Shown here: positions 15,264 to 22,865 of the stretch, piece by piece
How the letters are laid out: every line of letters starts with the position of its first letter
Numbering within the stretch: the stretch's first letter is position 1
Source of the DNA: Moraxellaceae bacterium
GTDB taxonomy: Bacteria > Pseudomonadota > Gammaproteobacteria > Pseudomonadales > Moraxellaceae
Reading direction: 5' to 3'
Assembly (NCBI GenBank): GCA_020697295.1
Contig: JAJFBF010000009.1
Span: forward strand, 1 to 59,208
Length of the DNA: 59,208 bases
Position numbers and translations under genes: made by a program
Notes under the pieces: model-generated
Database searches by the model: none
What the model saw: only the letters and a program-made list of their open reading frames with translations
Told to the model about the DNA's origin: nothing

Positions 15264-17152
15264 AGCTTTCCCTCCTCCCATGTGGCTTCAATGGCTGGCG
15301 CGTGTCCGCCTCTCAGAATGGCGTGGGTTCCCCCCTTTCTATCCGTCACAACGTCACAACCCGCGTCGTTGCTGGCTTCTATCGGTTTTTCTATCCGTAA
15401 CATCCCCGCATTGTGACGGATGGGAAAATCGCTCAAACCCGCGTCGTTGCTGGCTTGTGACGTTGTGACGGATGAAACCCCCGGAGATGATAGATAACGA
15501 GAAAAGGCGTCCGTGAATTTGTCCAGCGTGTAGCCCTTGGCGGTGTGTGTGCCAAAGCGGACCGTCCCCGACACTACGCCAAACTCCCCTAGGCGGGCGG
15601 ACAGTTGGCGGGCGGTCATGGGCCTGCCACGGTTCCAGGTTGCCCACGGCGCTTCCTCGTCCTCACACAATACCGCCAGCATGTCGGCGGACGAAAGCCG
15701 GTCTACTCGCTTGCGGTCAAAGGTGGCGCGAATGTCCGTCAGTAGTTCCGTGTTGGCGTCGGGCGCATCGTTGGAGGCCTCCGCTCCGGTGATGGCCTGG
15801 GCGGTGCGGCGGACTCGCTGGGGCCATTCGCCCCCGGCGGCGTCGGCAATCGCTAGCAGCGGCTCCCAGTTGTCCTGGGCGCGATTGCTCAGACCGGGGA
15901 CAGGGGCAGGGAGGGCAGTCCTTATGGTGGCCTGGGCGTCCTCCGCAAAGCGGGCTAGGTGGCGCTGTAGGCGCTCTATGGTGGCGTCCTCAACGTGGCG
16001 CAGGTTCTCCACGGTTTCCCCCGGCAGCTTGCGGCGCAACTCAAGGCGGATGGACCGGCTTTGCAGCGTTGCCGCAATGGAGCCGATACCGCAAAGAGCT
16101 TTAGCGCCCCAAGTGCTAAAGCGGCGAGGCTCAAAATCATCCCCGACCACCCGCAATACATAGCCGTTCCGCTTGTGTCCGCTGTTCAAGATGCCGCGCG
16201 CGTCCTCGTTGTCCTTGAGGAAGGCGTCCACCTCGTCAATGAGAAGCGAGGGCCGCCACTTCTCGATAGAACGAAACAGGGCCGCAGGAGAAATGTTGTC
16301 CGCTTTGAGGGGGCGAAAGGTCAGGCGCTCAAACAGGTCCAGCATTGTGGACTTGCCGCAGTTGGGTAGCGGGGCGGTGATGTTGGCGATAGGCGCAACC
16401 GTCACGGCGTCAATGCACCAGGTAAACGCGAGCCAGAGGGCAGCAGCGTCGGCGGTGTGGCGCTCGCACACGACAAAGCGGCGAACTGTGGCGGAAAGCT
16501 CATCCAGGAGGGCCGCGCCATTGACGGGCTGGGGCCAGGGCTCCACCTCGTCAAACAGGACATTGGAGCCGCTTTCCGCGCTCCCAGCCTCAGTCGCTTG
16601 GCGCTTCCGTTCCGCGTTGCGTAGCTTGTCCAGTTGGCCCGTTGTGATGCTTAGGGCGTCGGCGCTGGCCTTCTGCAATTTGAAGTACGCGAGGTCAGAC
16701 AGGGCGGCGAGTCGCTTGATTGTGTCGGCCTCGGGGTCCGGCTCGGGGCTGTCCAGGTGCGCCAGCATTTCTTTCGCTTGCTTCGCGTTGGCCTGGGCTT
16801 TCCCAAGATAGGCGGCGTCCTCGGGGGATAGCGTGGCCGATGCCTGGGCCATCGCAATGACCAGCTCCGCTTCCGCCTTGGCTTGCGTTGCGGCTTTGCG
16901 CTGGTAGTCACGACGCGCGTCCGGGCTCAGGCTTTCGGGGAAAAGGTCTTTCCACTCAAGGCCAATGGCGGTTAGTACCTCATCGGCTTTGCAGCCAGCG
17001 AAACAGTGCAACAGGACCTTTGATCCGTCCGCTTCCGTGATGCTCAGGGAGGGTGACTTGTCCTCATGGGCGGGGCAGCGGGCAGTCCAGCCCTTGCCAG
17101 TCTTTCGCGGCTTATCCAAGCGCGCCAGCACAACGTCAATGGAGCTTGTCAT
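15260..17152 (-). CDS. CHC2 zinc-finger / DUF3631 primase-helicase of the element
   Basis: 630 residues. The N-terminus carries a DnaG-type CHC2 zinc finger (WTARCPAHEDKSPSLSI, then LLHCFAGC). A helical linker (about 80-200) leads to a DUF3631 P-loop ATPase domain with Walker A (PLPNCGKSTMLDLFERL) and Walker B (PSLLIDEVDAFLKDNEDARG). No TOPRIM polymerising core is evident, so it may act mainly as replicative helicase/initiator. The C-terminal 90 residues contain ASNDAG twice and EASNDAP occurs earlier, encoded by the dispersed short repeat. Its start lies one base after the stop of the 42-aa gene. Confidence 0.85.
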   Translation of the reverse strand: MTSSIDVVLARLDKPRKTGKGWTARCPAHEDKSPSLSITEADGSKVLLHCFAGCKADEVLTAIGLEWKDLFPESLSPDARRDYQRKAATQAKAEAELVIAMAQASATLSPEDAAYLGKAQANAKQAKEMLAHLDSPEPDPEADTIKRLAALSDLAYFKLQKASADALSITTGQLDKLRNAERKRQATEAGSAESGSNVLFDEVEPWPQPVNGAALLDELSATVRRFVVCERHTADAAALWLAFTWCIDAVTVAPIANITAPLPNCGKSTMLDLFERLTFRPLKADNISPAALFRSIEKWRPSLLIDEVDAFLKDNEDARGILNSGHKRNGYVLRVVGDDFEPRRFSTWGAKALCGIGSIAATLQSRSIRLELRRKLPGETVENLRHVEDATIERLQRHLARFAEDAQATIRTALPAPVPGLSNRAQDNWEPLLAIADAAGGEWPQRVRRTAQAITGAEASNDAPDANTELLTDIRATFDRKRVDRLSSADMLAVLCEDEEAPWATWNRGRPMTARQLSARLGEFGVVSGTVRFGTHTAKGYTLDKFTDAFSRYLSSPGVSSVTTSQASNDAGLSDFPIRHNAGMLRIEKPIEASNDAGCDVVTDRKGGTHAILRGGHAPAIEATWEEGKL

Positions 17153-17153
17153 C

Positions 17154-17282
17154 TCATCCCCCCGTCATGCGTGAAAGGAACAGGTACAGGCCGAAAAGCT
17201 CGGCCTCCGTCAGATAGGGCAGGTCTGCCAGTATCTCGGCACTTGCGCCCACCGATAGCGGTTGCAGTTGCTCAATGGTCAT
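17154..17282 (-). CDS. Small hypothetical protein, 42 aa
   Basis: MTIEQLQPLSVGASAEILAD followed by LPYLTEAELFGLYLFLSRMT. Its ATG overlaps the stop of the upstream gene (ATGA) and the GAGGGGG in the repeat junction is its ribosome binding site seven bases away. No family is recognised. Its place in a tightly overlapping operon supports that it is translated. Confidence 0.6.
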   Translation of the reverse strand: MTIEQLQPLSVGASAEILADLPYLTEAELFGLYLFLSRMTGG

Positions 17283-17617
17283 GGCGTTGCCCCCTCGTCG
17301 TTGGCGGCGCGCAGCAGGTGGGCCGGGGCGGACTTGAGCCAATAGCGCCTGATTCCGTTATGGAGCCGGCCTTGCAGGTCAGGGGCGGTTTCATCCGCGA
17401 AGGTGAAGAAACAGCCCTTGGCTTCAAGGTCCTGTACTCGCCCGGCCAAGTGGCAGACGTTAAGCAAGCGGTCTGCCTCGTATCGGTTCAAGCCGCAGTC
17501 ATGCGTCAGCCAGTACGCCAGGAGGCGAGCATGTTGAGCGGGGGTTGCGGTAGAATTGAGGCGCACAATGTTTTGAGAGAGGCCACCCTGTCCGGTGGCC
17601 TTTTTCTTTTGGGTCAT
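17279..17617 (-). CDS. Hypothetical element protein, 112 aa, AANDEG C-terminus
   Basis: Begins MTQKKKATGQGGLSQNIVRL. A helical middle has Cys/His residues (AYWLTHDCGLNRYEADRLLN, VCHLAGRVQDLEAKGCFFTF) and the end is PAHLLRAANDEGATP. It starts at an ATGA overlap with the AlpA-like gene and ends in an ATGA overlap with the 42-aa gene. The scattered Cys/His do not form a motif I can name. Residues 57-105 look like a Winged-helix-sized domain but no family is claimed. Confidence 0.68.
   Translation of the reverse strand: MTQKKKATGQGGLSQNIVRLNSTATPAQHARLLAYWLTHDCGLNRYEADRLLNVCHLAGRVQDLEAKGCFFTFADETAPDLQGRLHNGIRRYWLKSAPAHLLRAANDEGATP
17291..17310 (-). repeat. Short dispersed repeat copy at gene junction (AANDEG)
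   Basis: CCCCTCGTCGTTGGCGGCGC on the plus strand; on the coding strand it encodes A-A-N-D-E-G and then supplies the GAGGGG ribosome binding site of the next gene. Other copies lie at 17629-17647 (junction), 15763-15779, 15438-15457, 15362-15376, 15081-15096 and 13653-13667, all in the frame encoding (A/S)-N-D. Confidence 0.8.
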
Positions 17618-17844
17618 GAGTTGGCGCTCCCCTCGTCATTGGCGGCGTTGCCAAAGGAAGCGAGAAGCGCACGAATGTCCTCAACTCTATAGGCTGCGGT
17701 TCTTTCACCTAAAAGAGTGGGGGCAGGGAAAATCCCCTTCTTAACTCCCGCGTACCAAGTGCTACGCGATACGGGAAAAAGAGAAAGGACAGTGGAGAGT
17801 CGGATAAAGCCCTGTTCGGGCAGGGTGGTTGCGTTAGGCTTCAT
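17614..17844 (-). CDS. AlpA-family regulator / excisionase-like protein
   Basis: 76 residues with one winged-helix MerR-like DNA-binding domain typical of AlpA/Vis proteins: GFIRLSTVLSLFPVSRSTWY, AGVKKGIFPAPTLLGERTAA, YRVEDIRALLASF. In P4-like elements such proteins activate integrase or act as excisionase (directionality factor). The tail is NAANDEGSANS, one of the repeat copies. ATG 17844 is chosen over an upstream start at 17916 because the domain begins right after it. It is the first gene of the operon whose members all overlap, downstream of an AT-rich promoter region. Confidence 0.85.
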   Translation of the reverse strand: MKPNATTLPEQGFIRLSTVLSLFPVSRSTWYAGVKKGIFPAPTLLGERTAAYRVEDIRALLASFGNAANDEGSANS

Positions 17845-17849
17845 GGTGT

Positions 17850-17960
17850 CTCCCGGACGTGGTTGAACGCGGCAGACACCTATTAAATACATCACATTTA
17901 TTATTGCCACGTCCAAAAGTATGGTTTATCCACAGAAAAATGAGAGAAAAGCTAATTTGG
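17850..17960 (-). promoter_or_regulatory. AT-rich promoter region of the element operon
   Basis: The 160 bp between integrase end and operon start are markedly AT-rich compared with their surroundings. On the minus strand TTGGAC (17916-17911) could be a -35 with GATGTA (17893-17888) 17 bases later. It also contains TGTGGATAA, a near-match to the DnaA-box consensus TTATCCACA (perfect on the plus strand as TTATCCACA at about 17926-17934). Confidence 0.5.
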
Positions 17961-18006
17961 CCGGTAAATGTAAATTTGGCGGCTCAATTAGGAGCTGGCT
18001 TGCATC

Positions 18007-19224
18007 TCATCCAATGCGCTTGATAGGAATCACGGTCGCGCCCACTTTCAGCCCGTCCAGATAATCGGCCCAGTTTTGCATCATGCGGCGGCGCTCCGCC
18101 AAGTGGGCGGTGCGGTTATAGGCGCGGCCGTTGGGGTCTTTCACGGCATGGGCTAGCTGATGCTCGATATAGTCCGGGCGCACTTGCAGCACTTCATCCA
18201 GGATGGTGCGCGCCATGGCCCGGAAGCCGTGGCCGGACATTTCCTCCTTGGCAAAGCCCATGCGGCGCAGGGCCGCCAGGATGGCGTTATCGCTCATGGG
18301 CTTCTGGCCGGTGCGGGGGTGGGGAAAGACATAGCGGCCGTTGCCGGTGAGCGGCTGTAGCTCCCTCAGGATGGCGATGGCCTGGGAGGAGAGGGGGACA
18401 AGGTGCGGCTCCCGCATCTTCATTTTCTCGGCCGGGATATTCCACTCTGCCTTGTCCAAGTCGATTTCTGACCATTCCGCCTGCCGCAGTTCGCCGGGGC
18501 GCACAAAGACCAGGGGAGCTAGCCGCAGGGCGCATTTCGTCACCAGCGTCCCCCGGTAGCCATCGAAGGCGCGCAGCAGCTCGCCAACCATCTTGGGGTC
18601 AGTCATGGCGGCGTGGTGGGTCTGCCTTACGGGCAGGAGGGCGTCCTTGAGGTCCGGGACGGGGTTATAAGTCGCCCGGCCGGTGGCGATGGCATAGCGG
18701 AAAACTTGTCCGGCCAATTGCTTGATGCGGTGGGCCGTTTCCTTGGCTCCGCGCTCCTCGACTCGGCGCAGGACGGCCAGCAGGTCGGGGGCGGTGATGG
18801 TGTGGACCGGGCGCGCCCCCAGCCAGGGGAGAAGGTCCTTCTCCATGCGGGCCAATTCCTTTTTGGCGGTGATGGCCTCCCAAGTGGGGGCCTTCTTGGC
18901 GTACCACTCGCGGGCCACTACTTCAAAAGTGTTGGAATGCTCCGCCTCTCTGGCGGCCTTGGTGGCTTGCCGGTGGGCGCTGGGGTCTATCCCGGCGGCC
19001 AGTTGCTTCCGGGCCTCCTCCCGCTTCTCGCGGGCGTCCTTGAGGCTCACTTCCGGGTAGATGCCAAGGGACAGGAGCTTTTCTTTGCCCTCGTAGCGGT
19101 ACTTGAGCCGCCACCATTTGCCCCCCTTTGGGTTCACCAGGAGGAAAAGGCCGCCTCCGTCCGTGAGCTTTAGGGGCTTCTCGGCAGGCTTGGTAGTACG
19201 GATTGCGGTATCTGTAAGGGGCAT
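18007..19224 (-). CDS. P4-type tyrosine integrase of the tRNA-Lys element
   Basis: 405 residues, typical P4/CP4-57 integrase length. N-terminal DUF4102 arm-binding domain (LKLTDGGGLFLLVNPKGGKW, RLKYRYEGKEKLLSLGIYPE, VSLKDAREKREEARKQLAAG), core-binding domain, and catalytic domain with the first Arg in FVRPGELRQAEW, GHGFRAMART at 331-340 (His332, Arg335), LAHA (His359) and nucleophile Tyr369 (RAYNRT). All catalytic residues are present, so it is probably active. The start codon is close to inverted arm-type sites (19225-19248), which may let the integrase control its own transcription. The target is the adjacent tRNA-Lys. Confidence 0.95.
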   Translation of the reverse strand: MPLTDTAIRTTKPAEKPLKLTDGGGLFLLVNPKGGKWWRLKYRYEGKEKLLSLGIYPEVSLKDAREKREEARKQLAAGIDPSAHRQATKAAREAEHSNTFEVVAREWYAKKAPTWEAITAKKELARMEKDLLPWLGARPVHTITAPDLLAVLRRVEERGAKETAHRIKQLAGQVFRYAIATGRATYNPVPDLKDALLPVRQTHHAAMTDPKMVGELLRAFDGYRGTLVTKCALRLAPLVFVRPGELRQAEWSEIDLDKAEWNIPAEKMKMREPHLVPLSSQAIAILRELQPLTGNGRYVFPHPRTGQKPMSDNAILAALRRMGFAKEEMSGHGFRAMARTILDEVLQVRPDYIEHQLAHAVKDPNGRAYNRTAHLAERRRMMQNWADYLDGLKVGATVIPIKRIG

Positions 19225-19297
19225 GGGGGTAACTCACTTGGGGGTAACAGCCGGCGCGGTTGGCTAGTTACCCCCGAAGTTACCCCCAGTTACCCCC
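19225..19297. repeat. Cluster of five GTTACCCCC arm-type sites, right end
   Basis: Two inverted copies (GGGGGTAAC at 19225-19233 and 19240-19248) abut the integrase start codon, and three direct copies lie at 19267-19275, 19279-19287 and 19289-19297. They match the pair at the left end of the element. Confidence 0.8.
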
Positions 19298-19332
19298 GGC
19301 TTTCAATGCACGCGGCTGGACGTTACAGGCAT

Positions 19333-19376
19333 AAAAAAAGGCCGGAGGCCCTGATTTTACTGGGCTTTCCGGCCTT
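19333..19376 (-). terminator. Replacement tRNA-Lys terminator carried by the element
   Basis: GGCCGGAGGCCC and GGGCTTTCCGGCC form a hairpin; on the minus strand it is followed by a run of seven T. It stands about 26 bp past the tRNA 3' end but inside the element, replacing the host terminator now displaced to 12716-12745. Both end in the same TTTTTTTATGCC. Confidence 0.75.
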
Positions 19377-19401
19377 TACTGGTCCTTGCTGGACCGATGA
19401 A

Positions 19402-19477
19402 TGGTGGGTCGTCCGCGACTTGAACGCGGGACCAACGGATTAAAAGTCCGCTGCTCTACCGACTGAGCTAACGACCC
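19402..19477 (-). tRNA. tRNA-Lys (anticodon TTT)
   Basis: 76 bases including encoded CCA. Acceptor GGGTCGT/ACGACCC, D-arm GCTC...GAGC, anticodon stem-loop CGGAC-TTTTAA-TCCG with TTT anticodon, T-arm CGCGG-TTCAAGT-style loop ending in GCGGACGACCCACCA. The 3' end is the integration site of the neighbouring element and is fully restored by it. Confidence 0.97.
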
Positions 19478-19649
19478 GGTGTGCCCAAAAGGGGGGCGAC
19501 GCGAGCCGCGTATATTACTGAGGGCCTGCGGTTTCGCAACCCTTGTCCGGGCTTTTTTGCAGGGGCCGACGGAGACTGCCGGGGCCGGGAAGTCGTTTCC
19601 AGCCCCGGGGCCTGCTCCCTGGCCGGGGCGCCGGCTACGGTGGCCCGGC

Positions 19650-20978
<1,329 letters not shown>

Positions 20979-21109
20979 GCGGGCTCCGGGGGGGACGGCC
21001 AAGGGGCCGGTACGGATGCCCACTATAGCGAGCCCCGGCACCTTGTCGATGCAGTCGGCAACCTGGCCTGCCGGCTGGCATCCGCCGCGGACCGAACGGG
21101 GCGAGGCCA

Positions 21110-21136
21110 ACAAAAAGGCGCCCCGGGGCGCCTTTC
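21110..21136 (-). terminator. Terminator after the patatin gene
   Basis: GGCGCCCC/GGGGCGCC palindrome with A5 on one side and T's on the minus strand (GCGCCTTTTTG), 20 bases after the patatin stop. Confidence 0.75.
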
Positions 21137-21155
21137 TGCTGGTTACCGCCAGGAC

Positions 21156-22661
21156 CTACTCGGTCCCGGTCGGGCGCGGCCCGCGGGAGGACACGACACG
21201 CAGTTGATCCTCGCGACGGCGGGAGCGCTGCTTGTGCAGTATCTGGATGCTGTCAGTCAGGGTTTCGCTGATGCGGGTATGGGTGCGGATCATGGCAATG
21301 CGCGGCCAGGTCGCGCGCTCGCCCTGGAGGCGGAACCAGGTCCAGCGGTCGACGTTGGGTTCTGCAAGCATGTGGCGGAAGTGCTCGAGGCTGTAGCGAC
21401 GCGGGGCGATGGTGACGTCGCCGTAGTAGCGCTGGGCCAATATCGTGTAGGCATGGCCGAGCAGCTGGCGGGTGGCTTCGTGGCTGACCTGCGTGCGCAG
21501 GAAGTTCATGAGGCCGGCGCCATGGAACTTGAGTTCCTCGCGCACCACGCGCTTGGGCCAGGACATGAAGCGGCGCTCCAGGCGGCGCTTGTCGCTTTCC
21601 ATGAAGGGCACGATGTGCGGGTTCACCTGCACGGCGATAAAATAGTTCACATTGTAGAGGTGCATGAGGCGCTCGCGGGGCAGGTCGCTCTTGACCGAGC
21701 CGTCCACCCAGCGTTCACGGGGCATATAGGGCAGGTAGTCACCGTCCTCGTTCTTGGTCGTCAGCGTGACTGGCGGGAACAGGACGGGGACGGCGCAGGA
21801 GGCCAGCACCGCGCTCCATAGGAGCAGGTAGGGCGAGGTCAGCTCGTTCATGAGGCGCGACTTCTGGTGCTCGTGCACGGGCGACACGGTCACGTTGACG
21901 TGGCGGCCGGTGCGTTCGAAGGCTTCCTCGAAACTGTATTCGCCGATGTTGCGGCGCAGGAAGGTCTCAAGTTGCTTCTGGTCGGCAAAGCCTTCGCCCA
22001 TGAGACCCCGGATCGGGCTCTGCCAGCGCCAGGCGTCGCTGTACCAGCCTTCGCCCTCATACATCGCCTGCATTTCATCATCGGTATGGGAGCCAATCAT
22101 GGCGGCCATGATGGAGCCGGCGCTGGAGCCGGAAATCACCTTGGGCAGCAGGCCCTGCTCCTGCAGGGCCTTGCAGACGCCGATGTGGAACAGGCCAAGG
22201 GTGGCGCCGCCTGAAAGCATGAGCGAGGGCTGGCCGAAGCTGCGCGAAGTGTCTTCGAAGAAGCGCATTTTTTCATCGAAGGGTACGACGCCGGACGGTT
22301 GCGCACGGATGTAGTTGAGCGCGGAGCAGACCTGGTCGACGTATTCCTCGATAAGGCGCTTGGTGCCGACATAGGCGCGGCAATAGAGGGCGGGGTTACC
22401 CATGTTGCCGAGGTCGTGGTGCAAGCCTTCGCGCAGGGAGCGCATGAGTTCGCGCGTGTGGTTCTGCTCCTGCAGCGTGCGCAGGGACACCAGACGCTCG
22501 TGGATCAGTTCATAATTGTAGTCAGGCGAGGTGTTGTCGAGCTTCCACAGGTCGAGCCCGGTCAGCGCGTCGAGCTCCATGCCCAGCTGTTCCCATTCCG
22601 TATAGGTGGTCGCGTTTTCGCGGGCCCGCTCGAGTTCGGCGATTTTTTTCTTGAGCTGCAT
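21156..22661 (-). CDS. Patatin-like lipase with DUF3336 domain
   Basis: 501 residues. The N-terminal DUF3336 region (about 1-140) is typical of TGL3/4/5-like triacylglycerol lipases and bacterial relatives. The patatin domain has an oxyanion hole GGATLGLFHIG, nucleophile elbow GSSAG (Ser180) and catalytic Asp in RWVDGSVKSDLPRERL. It would hydrolyse acylglycerols or phospholipids at the membrane face. In a hydrocarbon or wax-ester accumulating bacterium a role in storage-lipid turnover is plausible (inferred). The C-terminus (RRREDQLRVVSSRGPRPTG) is basic. Start ATG 22661 with MQLKKKIAELERARE, a coiled segment. Confidence 0.9.
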   Translation of the reverse strand: MQLKKKIAELERARENATTYTEWEQLGMELDALTGLDLWKLDNTSPDYNYELIHERLVSLRTLQEQNHTRELMRSLREGLHHDLGNMGNPALYCRAYVGTKRLIEEYVDQVCSALNYIRAQPSGVVPFDEKMRFFEDTSRSFGQPSLMLSGGATLGLFHIGVCKALQEQGLLPKVISGSSAGSIMAAMIGSHTDDEMQAMYEGEGWYSDAWRWQSPIRGLMGEGFADQKQLETFLRRNIGEYSFEEAFERTGRHVNVTVSPVHEHQKSRLMNELTSPYLLLWSAVLASCAVPVLFPPVTLTTKNEDGDYLPYMPRERWVDGSVKSDLPRERLMHLYNVNYFIAVQVNPHIVPFMESDKRRLERRFMSWPKRVVREELKFHGAGLMNFLRTQVSHEATRQLLGHAYTILAQRYYGDVTIAPRRYSLEHFRHMLAEPNVDRWTWFRLQGERATWPRIAMIRTHTRISETLTDSIQILHKQRSRRREDQLRVVSSRGPRPTGTE

Positions 22662-22865
22662 GATGGTCTCGGTCAGGGGGGGCGTTGCCGGAATCTAGCA
22701 TTCAGTCGGCGGTGGCCGGAATGGATTGCCCGACAATTGATTACAATTTGTACAGCGAAATTCCGGGGCCGGGTGACGGCCGAACAGTGCACCCGATCGG
22801 GCGACCAGTGGCCGTGGGTGTCCTGCTCTTCCGCGGAGGCGTCGGAACTGCAGACGGAGCCTTTA

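Larger units (their letters stand above)
12753..19416. mobile_element. Compact integrative element (phage-satellite-like) in tRNA-Lys
   Basis: About 6.6 kb bounded by the tRNA-Lys 3' sequence on the right and a short copy on the left. Contents on the minus strand: integrase; an overlapping operon of AlpA-like regulator, 112-aa and 42-aa proteins, CHC2/DUF3631 primase-helicase and TubC-like protein; and a cargo lipoprotein. Arm-type repeats lie at both ends and a repeat-rich non-coding region at the left. No capsid, terminase, relaxase or mating gene is seen. Integrase + AlpA + primase without structural genes resembles P4-like satellites, which depend on a helper; that dependence is inference. 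Confidence 0.82.
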
